Assembly (NCBI RefSeq): GCF_002135295.1
Contig: NZ_NEGG01000007.1
Location: forward strand, 62,001-126,000
Direction: 5' to 3'
From: Acinetobacter sp. ANC 5054
Lineage (GTDB): Bacteria > Pseudomonadota > Gammaproteobacteria > Pseudomonadales > Moraxellaceae
Length of the DNA stretch: 64,000 nt
Shown in pieces: positions 9,260-19,334 of this stretch; position 1 is the stretch's first letter, and each line of letters starts with the position of its first letter. A program made the position numbers and the translations under genes. Below the pieces are notes generated by a model. It saw only the letters and a list, made by a program, of their open reading frames with translations. It did no database searches and was not told the origin of the DNA.

Positions 9260-9547
9260 ATGGCATTATCTCAGCCAGCAACGTTCAATGAAGAATGGTC
9301 AGATGAGCGTGTATTTGCCTACTTAACTCAACTTCCTCCTGAAGGAGTGAATGGCGATTTTCACGTACTCTACCATGCATTCAAACATATGCGTCCAAAT
9401 GACTACGAGCGTCTTTTGACTCAGTTTGTTGCCGATGGCCGTGATGTGAACGCAACGAATCCTGAAGGTCAGCGTATTCATGATGTGATTGCTCAATACC
9501 CACGTCAAAGTGAAGGTTTCTTAGAAGTATTGGCTAAATTCGCCTAA
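9260..9547 (+). CDS. Small conserved protein (PA4642-like)
   Basis: A 95-residue acidic soluble protein with no signal peptide or membrane segment. The ribosome-binding site AAGGAG precedes the ATG, and a terminator follows about 20 bases after the stop, so this is a well-formed single-gene unit. The sequence resembles the uncharacterised family exemplified by Pseudomonas PA4642, from memory; the family function is unknown to me. Its repeat-like end (GRDVNATNPEGQRIHDVI) has an ankyrin-like flavour but is too short to claim that fold. Confidence 0.8.
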   Translation: MALSQPATFNEEWSDERVFAYLTQLPPEGVNGDFHVLYHAFKHMRPNDYERLLTQFVADGRDVNATNPEGQRIHDVIAQYPRQSEGFLEVLAKFA

Positions 9548-9568
9548 GCTTCTGCGACCTTGCAAAAA

Positions 9569-9591
9569 GCCTGCTAATTGCAGGCTTTTTT
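9569..9591 (+). terminator. Terminator after the PA4642-like gene
   Basis: Stem GCCTGC (9569-9574), loop TAATT, GCAGGC (9580-9585), then six T. The preceding A run makes it usable on the minus strand too, where it would end the AEC transporter transcript. Confidence 0.9.
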
Positions 9592-9612
9592 ATTATTTTC
9601 GATCGCAAATTT

Positions 9613-10515
9613 TCATTTTAAAACGAGCATCAGAATAGGAAAAATCAGACCAAAGCCAATGGTTTGTAAACTAATGATGGCAGCCATCAGTTGTGAGTCA
9701 CCCTGATAATATCTCGTCAAAATATAGGATGATGATGCTGTTGGTAATGCAAAAAATACCACAAGAATCATGCGTTCAAAATCAGTCAATCCAAGAGCAC
9801 TACTGAGTAAATATGCCAACGTAGGCATTGCGACCAAACGTCCCAAAGTATTTAAACTTAAACGGGAAAGATCTAAACGCATTTGCTGAAACTGTAATGC
9901 CGCCCCTACTGATAATAATCCTAAGGGCAAACTCATTGCAGCCAAAATTTTCAACAGTTCAGGTAAGCCATTAAACAAGTTTAAACCAGATAAATTAAAC
10001 AATACCCCAATAACACAACCCAAAATTAATGGATTCTTGGCAATCGAAATACAAGTTTGACCCAGTTGCTTTAAGCTTAAATTTGAAAAAGATAAAACAG
10101 AGATAATATTGACTAGGGGTACGGCAGCTGCAATCAACATCGCAAACATTTGCATGCCTTCAGAACCAAACAGCGCCCCCATTAAAGACAGACCAATATA
10201 GGTATTAAAGCGGATGTGGCTCTGGATATACACACCAAAGCGTTGCACTGAAATATGCGTAAATTGTTTAATTCCCCACAAAACTGCACTGGCGATAAGT
10301 GTGCCTGCAATCAGCACCGTAAGCATACGCGAGACGGTTGCCAAATCGAGTTGTACTGCTGATACATTCAAAAATAGCAACACGGGAAACATTATAAAAT
10401 AATTTAGCTTTTCAGAATTTGCCCAGAATTCATCTTTGACAAACTGGGTTCGTTTAAACACATTGCCCATGGCAATCAATGCAACTAAGGGAAATAATGC
10501 CACCAAAATATTCAT
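9613..10515 (-). CDS. AEC-family (auxin efflux carrier-like) transporter
   Basis: A 300-residue inner-membrane protein made almost entirely of hydrophobic helices, about ten, in the two five-helix bundles known for the AEC/bile-acid transporter fold. Visible family features are the N-terminal LVALIAMGNVFKR segment and paired Pro/Gly-rich helices such as AMSLPLGLLSVGAAL. Bacterial AEC members export or exchange small organic acids such as malate or malonate; the substrate here is unknown. It is divergent from a LysR-type regulator, which suggests that regulator controls it. An AAGG ribosome-binding site precedes the ATG. Confidence 0.85.
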   Translation of the reverse strand: MNILVALFPLVALIAMGNVFKRTQFVKDEFWANSEKLNYFIMFPVLLFLNVSAVQLDLATVSRMLTVLIAGTLIASAVLWGIKQFTHISVQRFGVYIQSHIRFNTYIGLSLMGALFGSEGMQMFAMLIAAAVPLVNIISVLSFSNLSLKQLGQTCISIAKNPLILGCVIGVLFNLSGLNLFNGLPELLKILAAMSLPLGLLSVGAALQFQQMRLDLSRLSLNTLGRLVAMPTLAYLLSSALGLTDFERMILVVFFALPTASSSYILTRYYQGDSQLMAAIISLQTIGFGLIFPILMLVLK

Positions 10516-10526
10516 GCTGTATGCCT

Positions 10527-10547
10527 TGAAATAGCTTAACTATTTCA
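10527..10547. promoter_or_regulatory. Perfect 8-5-8 inverted repeat between AEC transporter and LysR gene
   Basis: TGAAATAG-CTTAA-CTATTTCA lies in the 98-base divergent gap, 12 bases before the transporter ATG and 67 before the regulator ATG. It contains a T-N11-A core of the kind LysR-type regulators bind. It could equally be a hairpin in the transporter leader. Confidence 0.45.
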
Positions 10548-10613
10548 TTGTCTGCTCGTATAAGTGCACAATATAATCCTCATCATTATTCATAACAAAA
10601 TGAGTATAAGCTC

Positions 10614-11510
10614 ATGGCAATGACCTTTACGCAGCTCGAAATTTTTGTCACCGTGGCAGAACATCATAGCTTTACCAATGCTGCTAAAAAATTGGGTATT
10701 ACACAGTCTGCAGTGTCCCATGCATTAAAATGCTTAGAACAGCATTGGAAGGTTACGCTATTTAGCCGTGAACAAGGCGCTATTACTCTTACGCATATTG
10801 GTCAGCAACTCTTACTCCATGCCAAGGAAGTGCTCAATACCGCGCAAATCATGCAACAGGAAGTCAATGCCGCACATGGTATTCAGCAAGGAACCTTAAG
10901 AATTGGCTCTTTTGGCTCATCAAGCTCGATACACTTATTACCAAAACTATTACAAGCTTATCGTGAACGCTATCCACATATCGAAATTTATGTCGAAGAA
11001 GGTACAGATGCTGAAGTGTCGCAGTGGGTCGCTGAACGTCAAGTCGATGTTGGATTTGCCGTGTTACCTAAACCCCAACTAGTGACTTTCCCTTTAATCA
11101 AAGATATTTTTATTGCATTAATTCCCGACTCATATACGGTCGCGCAGCAGCCCAAACTGGATATTCAAAGCATTCAGGATTACCCCTTTATCATGACCCG
11201 TGCTGGTAGCCAATCGCATGTAGAAAAATTGCTAAAACAGCATCAAATACAACCCAAAATCACCTATCAAATGTCGCAGCTTCTCACCATTTTAAATATG
11301 GTCAATTTACAAGAAGGCATAGCCATTGTGGCGGATATGGCAATGCCCAAAAATTTACTTGCGTTACATCCGCACGTCGTTAAACGCCCGCTTTCGCCTA
11401 ATACGCAGCGACAAATTGGACTCGCTGTTAAAAATCAGCAATTAATGAGCCCTGCCTGCAAAGCTTTTATTCAATTGGCGCAATCCATGTTTTATGATTC
11501 AAAGCCATAA
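10614..11510 (+). CDS. LysR-family transcriptional regulator
   Basis: 298 residues. The N-terminal winged helix-turn-helix (about 4-62) shows the family pattern FTNAAKKLGITQSAVSHALK. The C-terminal substrate-binding domain (about 90-295) is of the periplasmic-binding-protein type. It probably senses a small acid and controls the divergent AEC transporter, which is the standard layout. Either the ATG at 10614 or the one two codons later at 10620 could be used. It ends at a terminator shared with ftsK. Confidence 0.9.
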   Translation: MAMTFTQLEIFVTVAEHHSFTNAAKKLGITQSAVSHALKCLEQHWKVTLFSREQGAITLTHIGQQLLLHAKEVLNTAQIMQQEVNAAHGIQQGTLRIGSFGSSSSIHLLPKLLQAYRERYPHIEIYVEEGTDAEVSQWVAERQVDVGFAVLPKPQLVTFPLIKDIFIALIPDSYTVAQQPKLDIQSIQDYPFIMTRAGSQSHVEKLLKQHQIQPKITYQMSQLLTILNMVNLQEGIAIVADMAMPKNLLALHPHVVKRPLSPNTQRQIGLAVKNQQLMSPACKAFIQLAQSMFYDSKP

Positions 11511-11531
11511 ATTAGCTCCATTTAAAAATAA

Positions 11532-11555
11532 AAAAACCTGCCGAAGCAGGTTTTT
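11532..11555. terminator. Bidirectional terminator between LysR gene and ftsK
   Basis: Stem CCTGC/GCAGG (11537-11541 with 11546-11550) closed by CGAA, with A5 before and T5 after. It lies between the convergent ends of the LysR gene and ftsK and suits both. Confidence 0.85.
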
Positions 11556-11568
11556 AAAGCTCAATGGT

Positions 11569-14500
11569 TTAGACCAAAATGTCACGCTTACCATTTGCGC
11601 CCATACTACTCACAATACCATTTTCTTCCATCTGATCGATGATACGTGCTGCACGGTTATACCCTAAGCTAAACTTACGTTGTAGCGACGAAGTTGAGGC
11701 TTTACGAGTTTCCAGTACGAACGATACACATTGATCATATAAGGCATCACGGTCTGAACCACCATCACCATCTTCAAAACCTCTAGACGTAGGCTCTTCA
11801 TCATAAGGTGTCAAAATTTCGTCCACATAATTCGGTTCACCACGTTCACGCCAAGCGTCACAGATTCGGTTTACTTCATCATCGGAAATAAATGCACCAT
11901 GCACACGTTCAGGTTCAATTTTACCCGGCCCAAGGAACAACATATCACCATGACCAAGTAAGTCCTCTGCACCACCCGCATCCAAAATGGTCCGTGAATC
12001 CAGTTTACTGTTTACACGCAAAGCTGCACGCGTTGGGATGTTGGCTTTAATCAACCCTGTCACTACATCTACGGTTGGGCGCTGTGTCGCCAACAGCAAA
12101 TGAATCCCAGCTGCACGTGATTTTTGTGCAAGACGGGTAATCATTTCTTCTGCTTTTTTACCCACTTGCATGATCATGTCGGCAAATTCGTCGGCAACAA
12201 TCACAATCAACGGCATCGTTTGTAAACGTGGTGCACGACTTTGTGTAGCAGAATCATCTGGCTTCCACGTTGGATCAATCAGATCTTCACCATTGGCAAT
12301 CGCTTCTTCAATCTTACGGTTATAATCCGTCAGCTTACGCACTTTCATCAAAGACATTAGCTTATAACGACGCTCCATTTCATTGACACACCAATTCAAT
12401 GCACTCACAGCATCTTTCATATCAGTAACCACTGGCGTCAACAAATGCGGAATATCGTTATAATTCGCAAGCTCAAGCTGTTTCGGGTCAATCATGATCA
12501 AACGTAGCTGTTCAGGCGTATATTTCAATAACATCGACAGCAACATTGCATTTACTGCAACTGATTTACCTGAACCTGTTGTACCTGCAACCAGCATATG
12601 CGGCGCTTTAGCCAAATCCGCCAAGACTGGATTACCGGAAATATCTTTACCCATCGCCATACTGAGTAAGGCATTTGGATCACGATAAGCAGGTGTTTCT
12701 AGTAGTTCAATGAGGCGAACCATTTCACGTGAGCTATTCGGTACTTCAATCCCGATATAAGGTTTACCCGGAATGACCTCAACCACACGCACAGAAGCCA
12801 TAGACATTGAACGTGCCAAATCACGCGAAATATTGGTCACTTTAGAGGCTTTCACACCCGGTGCCAAATCAAGCTCAAATCGTGTCACGACAGGACCTGG
12901 CTGCGCTTCAACCACTTTGGCTTTGACATTAAATTCTTGTAATTTAATTTCTAAAAGTTCAGATAATCGTGCCAATTGTTCAGCGGTAAAATTCACTTTT
13001 TTATTTGGATCGACTTTATCTAGAATCTCAAGACCCGGCAAAGTTGGTAAATCCAAGCGTTTTTTCGCAACTTGCATGGCGCGTGACATCGGGCGACCTG
13101 CTGCATCCGTTAATGGTGCATCAAGATCAAAATCTTCTTCAAGATCAAATTCGTCAGGCTTACCCGCTGTTTCTTGCCATACTTCGCGGAAAACGTCTTT
13201 ATTCGAGCTAATTAAGGCTTTTTCATCTTCAGTCACAAAAGTTTGAGGCTGAGTATTAATTTCCGCACGAACCAATGGCGTTGATTGCGCATAACTATTC
13301 GTCGTTCTAACAGGCTGTTCCATCGCTGGCTGTACAGCTGGAGTATTATCTACTTCCTCTTCAACCAACAAATCATCCAAGCCATCAAATTCAGTGTCTA
13401 AAGCTGTATTCTTTGGCATCGATGGATTAAATGTTACCGCTGGCGTCACTGCTGCGGCTACAGTCGAAGCCACAGGTGCTACAGCACTTGCAGAAGCAAT
13501 TGCAGCTGATACATCGGTTTCAGGAGTATTGAAAGGACTATGTACATCCGTTGCTGTTTTACTATTTGGAACAGCAGCTAAAAGCTCATCAAAGATTTCA
13601 TCATCATCCCAATCCAACGACTTTTTGGCAGCTACAGGTGCTTCATGTGCAGGTTCTGCATGAACGTCTGCAACATGTTGGAAATATTCATTTTGCGTAG
13701 ATGCTTGATCTTCTTCGGCTGCTTTCAATAAAGCATCAATATCTTGTTTATGACGTTGATCTTCAGATGAATGTAATGCGCGCCAAACTTCGCCAGTGGC
13801 TACGACACGATGACTGTCTTTTTCTAATTGATGGGCTTTGGCAAGCGTCTGCTCAAATTCATCAATATCCTCAGGATCTTGTAATTCACTTACATCATGC
13901 GCTTTATGCTGGGCTTTGGATTCTTTATCTGCAATATCATCAAACAAACGCTCTGCAACACGATCACGTACCATCGGATCGACTTCGACTGCATGGTGTT
14001 CATCGGCAGGCGTAATGGCAGCAACAGATGATTTTGCTGTTGCTCCTGCTTTGTGCGGCTGAGGAACGGTACGATCGTAAGCCGTATCCCCTTCTGGAAC
14101 ATTGCGATAAAACAAATCTTGTAAATACGCGGGCGTTGCTTTTAAAGTTGCCCACGTTTTATTCCATTTTATGCCAAAGGCTAAAGTGAATAGCATGATC
14201 CAAAAAGCAAACAGGAAAATCGCTGCACCATAGACCGTGAGGATCTGCTGAAGACTTTCACCGAGTTCATAACCGATAATGCCACCCGATGCATTTTCCA
14301 GCGTATCTTCAGGTACATTCCAAAACAGGAACAATAAACTTGAAGTCGCCAATAAAATAAAGAATTGAGCTGCATAGCGGAATGGACGGTTTAAGAAACT
14401 ACGTGGCCACCACACCTGAATCGCTTCAGCAAAAAGGTAAAGCGGTACAAGTAAACTTGCCCAACCTAAAAAACCAAAGAGAAGGTCAGCAATCCATGCA

Positions 14501-14670
14501 CCTGCAACACCGCTGGCATTTGATACTTGCTGAGTATCACTGGATAAATGCATCCACCCTGGGTCAAATGGCGTATATGTCACTGTTGCGAGGAACAGAT
14601 AGATGCCAAATGAAACCAGAAATAATGTCATTATTAAGCGCTGTGCATAAGCACCCGACACCGCTGTCAT
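11569..14670 (-). CDS. ftsK: DNA translocase FtsK
   Basis: Septal DNA pump that clears chromosome dimers and activates XerCD at dif. About 1033 residues from the ATG at 14670, which has AGGA six bases upstream; a GTG further up at 14718 lacks one. The N-terminal membrane domain has four hydrophobic segments. A long low-complexity linker rich in Ala, Asp, Glu and Val follows (about 190-480). The motor domain carries Walker A GTTGSGKS, a Walker B of the IVIVADEFAD type and LLLATQRP. The C-terminal winged-helix gamma domain, which reads KOPS sites, ends in GKRDILV. It is divergent from trxB. Confidence 0.96.
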   Translation of the reverse strand: MTAVSGAYAQRLIMTLFLVSFGIYLFLATVTYTPFDPGWMHLSSDTQQVSNASGVAGAWIADLLFGFLGWASLLVPLYLFAEAIQVWWPRSFLNRPFRYAAQFFILLATSSLLFLFWNVPEDTLENASGGIIGYELGESLQQILTVYGAAIFLFAFWIMLFTLAFGIKWNKTWATLKATPAYLQDLFYRNVPEGDTAYDRTVPQPHKAGATAKSSVAAITPADEHHAVEVDPMVRDRVAERLFDDIADKESKAQHKAHDVSELQDPEDIDEFEQTLAKAHQLEKDSHRVVATGEVWRALHSSEDQRHKQDIDALLKAAEEDQASTQNEYFQHVADVHAEPAHEAPVAAKKSLDWDDDEIFDELLAAVPNSKTATDVHSPFNTPETDVSAAIASASAVAPVASTVAAAVTPAVTFNPSMPKNTALDTEFDGLDDLLVEEEVDNTPAVQPAMEQPVRTTNSYAQSTPLVRAEINTQPQTFVTEDEKALISSNKDVFREVWQETAGKPDEFDLEEDFDLDAPLTDAAGRPMSRAMQVAKKRLDLPTLPGLEILDKVDPNKKVNFTAEQLARLSELLEIKLQEFNVKAKVVEAQPGPVVTRFELDLAPGVKASKVTNISRDLARSMSMASVRVVEVIPGKPYIGIEVPNSSREMVRLIELLETPAYRDPNALLSMAMGKDISGNPVLADLAKAPHMLVAGTTGSGKSVAVNAMLLSMLLKYTPEQLRLIMIDPKQLELANYNDIPHLLTPVVTDMKDAVSALNWCVNEMERRYKLMSLMKVRKLTDYNRKIEEAIANGEDLIDPTWKPDDSATQSRAPRLQTMPLIVIVADEFADMIMQVGKKAEEMITRLAQKSRAAGIHLLLATQRPTVDVVTGLIKANIPTRAALRVNSKLDSRTILDAGGAEDLLGHGDMLFLGPGKIEPERVHGAFISDDEVNRICDAWRERGEPNYVDEILTPYDEEPTSRGFEDGDGGSDRDALYDQCVSFVLETRKASTSSLQRKFSLGYNRAARIIDQMEENGIVSSMGANGKRDILV

Positions 14671-14876
14671 ATACGATCCTGTAACCAATTCTTTGTGAAT
14701 GTTCTTGTCATTACCCACAACAAATGTGGGCCAAATCTAAACCTGATATTATGCACCTGTTCCAAGAAAAAGATGCAAGATAATTTAAGTATAGTTGTTA
14801 ACTCTCTTCTATATAGCTCAAAACGATTTGCATGATCAATAATATCGAATTTAATCTCACACAAACGCTTTAAACT

Positions 14877-15877
<1,001 letters not shown>

Positions 15878-15924
15878 GTTCATGCAAATGCATGTACAGT
15901 CGCCTGTATAGTCTTTAGCACATT

Positions 15925-15951
15925 AAAGCCGACCTTATGGTCGGCTTTTTT
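15925..15951 (+). terminator. Terminator after trxB
   Basis: Stem GCCGACC (15928-15934), loop TTAT, GGTCGGC (15939-15945), then six T. Two small inverted repeats lie between the trxB stop and this hairpin. Confidence 0.9.
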
Positions 15952-15990
15952 ATGTATGATAAAAATAAACCATCGTGACCAGTTATTCCC

Positions 15991-16722
15991 ATGCAAATAC
16001 TTCCCCCTTCGCAATATAGCTTTCCCGATCCGATTGAATTCGACCCTGAAGGTGAAGGTTTAATTTGTATAGGTGCAGACCTCTCCCCTTCCACACTTTT
16101 TGAAGCATACAGTACGGGGCTATTTCCTTGGTTTTCTGAAGGAGAACCCATTTGCTGGTGGAGCCCTGAACCTCGTTGCATCATCCGTCCGTATGATTAT
16201 CTTCCAAGCAAATCCTTGCTCCGCAACATGAAAAAGATGGATTATAAAATTACCATCAATCATGCTTTTGAAACCGTTATTCGTTCTTGTTCACTGCCAC
16301 GTAGTTATGCTGATGAAACATGGATTTCTGAAGATATTATTCAAGGCTATTGCGCGATGTTTGAAGCTGGCTATGGATACAGTGTAGAAGTTTGGGAAAA
16401 TGATACGGTGGTGGGTGGTTTGTACGGCATTAGCATTGGACATGGCTGCTTTGGCGAATCTATGTTTAGCACGCGAACGGATGTTTCTAAAATGGCATTT
16501 TATACTTTAATGCTGATCGGACAGGAACATCATTTGCCATGGATTGATTGCCAATTGGTCAATGATCACCTATTAAGTTTGGGTGCATGTACACTTTCTC
16601 GCCAACAATATCTTAAATCGTTACAAGATGTTGTCAAACAACCACCTATTGATTGGAAAAAGTATCAGGACAGTGTATTTTCAAGTAAAACAATAGCGCA
16701 ATGGGCTCAGCTCAGCGACTGA
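15991..16722 (+). CDS. aat: Leucyl/phenylalanyl-tRNA-protein transferase
   Basis: Adds Leu or Phe from charged tRNA to N-terminal Arg or Lys of proteins, making them ClpS/ClpAP substrates (bacterial N-degron pathway). 243 residues, normal. Family motifs visible include [20 protein letters not shown] near residues 43-62, [13 protein letters not shown], and [17 protein letters not shown]. The bpt gene follows 21 bases later on the same strand, so both branches of the pathway are co-transcribed. Confidence 0.95.
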   Translation: MQILPPSQYSFPDPIEFDPEGEGLICIGADLSPSTLFEAYSTGLFPWFSEGEPICWWSPEPRCIIRPYDYLPSKSLLRNMKKMDYKITINHAFETVIRSCSLPRSYADETWISEDIIQGYCAMFEAGYGYSVEVWENDTVVGGLYGISIGHGCFGESMFSTRTDVSKMAFYTLMLIGQEHHLPWIDCQLVNDHLLSLGACTLSRQQYLKSLQDVVKQPPIDWKKYQDSVFSSKTIAQWAQLSD

Positions 16723-16743
16723 AAATAACAGAGGGATACTGAG

Positions 16744-17559
16744 ATGAAATCATATCAACCGAAGTCCCTATTAAATGAATTACAGTACTACATCACGCCT
16801 CCGCATGATTGTAGCTACTTAGAAAATAAATCTGCTCGGATGGTCTTTTTGGACCCTGTCCATCGTATAGATGTGGTTACATTATCTGAACTTTCTCGTA
16901 TGGGCTTTCGTCGTAGTGGTGATTTTGTCTATCGACCTGAATGCCATCTTTGTCGCCAATGCCTCTCTTCACGCGTACCTGTCAATGATTTCCAAATGAA
17001 CAGCGTTCAAAAAAAGGCATGGAAGCGAAATACAGATCTGAGCATTAAAATTACTCGTCCTGAAGATGCCACTGAACTACACTATTCACTGTATGAACGT
17101 TATATCAATGAACGTCATGCAGATGGTGATATGTATCCGCCGAGCCAAGATCAATTTGAGAAATTTTTAATTCATAGCTGTACCGATAGTTTCTTTTTAG
17201 AGCTCTGGAAAGATGATCAATTAATTAGTGTTTCAACCTGTGATCCACTTGATGATGGAATATCTGCGGTTTATACCTTTTTTGATCCTGATGAAAGTAA
17301 GCGTTCTTTAGGTACTTTCGCGATTTTGAAACAAATCGAACATGCAAAGAAACTCGGACTACAATATATTTACTTAGGCTATTGGGTACCTGATTCTCAT
17401 AAAATGAACTATAAATCGCAATATATTCCTCTGGAGTTATTATTGGATGGGCAATGGCGTCGCCTCAACCGCCCACTCACTCAAGAAGAGATTAGCCAGC
17501 TTGGCGATTCACTCATGACAACCTTGCCTTCAGGTTGGAATAACCCAATTATCAAATAA
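16744..17559 (+). CDS. bpt: Aspartate/glutamate leucyltransferase (Bpt, arginyltransferase family)
   Basis: Transfers Leu from tRNA to N-terminal Asp or Glu, producing a ClpS-recognised residue. The 271-residue protein belongs to the ATE1 family. The CXXC pair CHLCRQC is near 60-66, and the C-terminal catalytic GNAT-like half contains IYLGYWVPDSHKMNYKSQY. An AGAGGG ribosome-binding site lies 8 bases before the ATG. Its immediate position after aat is the usual proteobacterial arrangement. Eukaryotic members transfer Arg; the bacterial Bpt branch transfers Leu, which I assume here. Confidence 0.93.
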   Translation: MKSYQPKSLLNELQYYITPPHDCSYLENKSARMVFLDPVHRIDVVTLSELSRMGFRRSGDFVYRPECHLCRQCLSSRVPVNDFQMNSVQKKAWKRNTDLSIKITRPEDATELHYSLYERYINERHADGDMYPPSQDQFEKFLIHSCTDSFFLELWKDDQLISVSTCDPLDDGISAVYTFFDPDESKRSLGTFAILKQIEHAKKLGLQYIYLGYWVPDSHKMNYKSQYIPLELLLDGQWRRLNRPLTQEEISQLGDSLMTTLPSGWNNPIIK

Positions 17560-17579
17560 AAAAAGCATAGGCTCTAAAT

Positions 17580-17601
17580 TAAGCAATATGCTTATATTTT
17601 T
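17580..17601 (+). terminator. Weak terminator after aat-bpt
   Basis: Stem TAAGCA/TGCTTA (17580-17585 with 17589-17594) with loop ATA, followed by TATTTTT. The stem is short and AT-rich, so its efficiency is doubtful. Confidence 0.4.
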
Positions 17602-17614
17602 AAATCCTTAAATT

Positions 17615-18073
17615 TTATTTAAATAAGGCTGCAAAATCATCACTACATGCTTTCACCATAATGATTGCATGTTCTCGTGTCCCATCAGGTTTTGGGTAAT
17701 AATTTTTACGTAAATCAATTTGATGAAAATCTGATTTTTCATACAACTTAATTGCGGCAGTATTTCCTTCACGTACTTCTAAAAAGATTTGTATTGGATT
17801 ATTTTTCAGCATGGCAATAGATGCTTCTAGCAATTGATAGCCCAAGCCCTTTCCTTGCTGACTCGGATGTACCGCCATCAAGAGTAAATTCGCCTCATCT
17901 AATACAGGTTGTAAAATACAAAACCCCTGCACTTTCCCATTAAGCTCAATTACCGTACTTTGGTAGCTGCTCACAGCTTCTTCAAATTGTTTGGTACTCC
18001 ACGGATGGCTTTGTACACGTCTTTCAATTTCAGCCACAGACATCACATCTGCTGCATTCATCAAACGAATCAT
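17615..18073 (-). CDS. rimI: Ribosomal protein bS18 alanine N-acetyltransferase
   Basis: A 152-residue GNAT enzyme of the RimI group, which acetylates the N-terminal Ala of S18. The acetyl-CoA loop appears as HPSQQGKGLGYQLLE near residues 69-83. The RimI-type C-terminal half shows FLEVREGNTAAIKLYEKSDF, and the YYPKPDGTREHAIIM end is typical. The length fits. It converges with bpt. Other GNAT substrates cannot be excluded, but the LEVREGN pattern is characteristic. Confidence 0.9.
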   Translation of the reverse strand: MIRLMNAADVMSVAEIERRVQSHPWSTKQFEEAVSSYQSTVIELNGKVQGFCILQPVLDEANLLLMAVHPSQQGKGLGYQLLEASIAMLKNNPIQIFLEVREGNTAAIKLYEKSDFHQIDLRKNYYPKPDGTREHAIIMVKACSDDFAALFK

Positions 18074-18136
18074 CTTCGTTTATCTTTTTTCATAATAGGA
18101 ATGAGGAATTATAGAAACTTTGCTAAAAAAATCGAG

Positions 18137-18163
18137 TAAAAAAAAGAGCGATTTTCACCGCTC
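18137..18163 (-). terminator. Terminator after the metal-dependent hydrolase gene
   Basis: On the minus strand GAGCG, an 8-base loop and CGCTC are followed by a run of eight T (18146-18163 plus the T run). It lies about 75 bases past the hydrolase stop and before rimI. Confidence 0.65.
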
Positions 18164-18239
18164 AGGAGTTTAAACATTGAATAGCGCATTTCGATGCATT
18201 TGATTTAATGTATGCTTACAGCATCATTGAACGTCTTGA

Positions 18240-19121
18240 TTAGAAACCAAGTTTCTCTTTCCACTGCATCAACAATTGATCTGTATCTAGGTCATTTGGA
18301 TGGAAGCCTGGTCGGAAATATTCAACCATTTCTTTCCACATGCCTGTAATCACCCCTTTTGAAGGGCTATAAGCGTAGGTATAGATATCTTTTAAGCTTT
18401 CAAATGTCAGTTGTTTATCATCATGTAATAACCGAAGTACAAAATAACTTTGAACAAAAAAAAGCGTTACCATTGCCCCTACTAAGGAACCTGTGCGTAA
18501 TGCATAAGCTTTAAGTCCTTTACCGAATACGCCCTCAAACACGTCATAAGCAACGGCCTTATGTTCATTTTCTTCAATTGCATGCCAAAGCCACATGGTT
18601 TTCATGGTTTCATCGGTCATCAGTTCTTGAATATGCTTATTCGTGAGTAATTGGGATGCAATGGTCGCAGTAAAATGTTCAAGTGCTGTCGTAGCCGTTA
18701 AATCCACCATTTCTTGGGTAATACCCACTGGTTTACCAATTAATGCAAATATCTTACGGGTACGCTGAATTACGCGATCTGTAATTCGATCTAATCGATC
18801 AACTTCATGACCAAACTTTTGTGCCGAAGCATTAAATCCTACATGCTCTTGTGTATGCATGGCTTCTTGCCCAATGAAAGCACTAATTTCTTTTTGCAAT
18901 GCTTCATTATCTTTAATGGCAGGATGTTGACGTACTGCACGAACACTATCAATAAAGAACTTTTCACCTGCAGGAAATAATGCTGACAGACCCGTCATAA
19001 AATGGGTTAACCCTGCTGAGCCGTTCATCCAATATTCAGGTACTGCATCGAAATCGAAATTCATACGGCGAACTGGAAAACTTGCACCTGCGCGATTGGT
19101 AATTTTGACTTTAGCATTCAT
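18240..19121 (-). CDS. Predicted metal-dependent hydrolase (COG3687 type)
   Basis: About 293 residues, soluble apart from one hydrophobic stretch near 190-210 (GSLVGAMVTLFFVQSYFVL). The family pattern of His and Glu residues is visible: EAMHTQEHVGFN, TALEHFTA and HAIEENEHKAVAYDVFEG, an arrangement like a di-metal helical bundle. I take the ATG at 19121, because TAGGAG lies 7 bases upstream; an ATG 11 codons earlier lacks this. The biochemical activity of the family is, to my knowledge, not settled. Two direct repeats stand upstream (19210-19244), suggesting specific regulation. Confidence 0.8.
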   Translation of the reverse strand: MNAKVKITNRAGASFPVRRMNFDFDAVPEYWMNGSAGLTHFMTGLSALFPAGEKFFIDSVRAVRQHPAIKDNEALQKEISAFIGQEAMHTQEHVGFNASAQKFGHEVDRLDRITDRVIQRTRKIFALIGKPVGITQEMVDLTATTALEHFTATIASQLLTNKHIQELMTDETMKTMWLWHAIEENEHKAVAYDVFEGVFGKGLKAYALRTGSLVGAMVTLFFVQSYFVLRLLHDDKQLTFESLKDIYTYAYSPSKGVITGMWKEMVEYFRPGFHPNDLDTDQLLMQWKEKLGF

Positions 19122-19209
19122 GCGAAAACTCCTATTGAGCAATCTCTCACTCAATTGTTTTATTTATTTTGTTGTTTTTATCTTAAGGTTTTCTGCTTTT
19201 ATTATATTT

Positions 19210-19244
19210 TCACTTAAGGACAGTGAATTATCACTTAAGGACAG
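19210..19244 (-). promoter_or_regulatory. Two 14-base direct repeats upstream of the hydrolase gene
   Basis: TCACTTAAGGACAG occurs at 19210-19223 and again at 19231-19244. The 21-base period (two helical turns) would put both copies on the same face of the DNA. They lie 89-123 bases before the hydrolase ATG, in its promoter region and past the tuf terminator. This is the layout of an activator binding site; the protein is unknown. Confidence 0.5.
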
Positions 19245-19293
19245 CTTTTGATTTTTTTGTCAGACAATCTTTTTAATCTTTTGAATTTGCATA

Positions 19294-19320
19294 AAAAAAC
19301 GCCCCAATGGGGCGTTTTTT
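19294..19320 (-). terminator. Terminator of the str operon after tuf
   Basis: Stem CGCCCC (19300-19305), loop AAT, GGGGCG (19309-19314), with A and T runs on both sides. It is the strongest hairpin in the area and follows the tuf stop by about 15 bases. Confidence 0.92.
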
Positions 19321-19334
19321 CACACATTTAGTGA

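Noticed and set aside
13005..13663. Plus-strand ORFs opposite ftsK linker
   Set aside because: They mirror the biased Ala/Asp/Glu codons of the FtsK linker and have no ribosome-binding sites.
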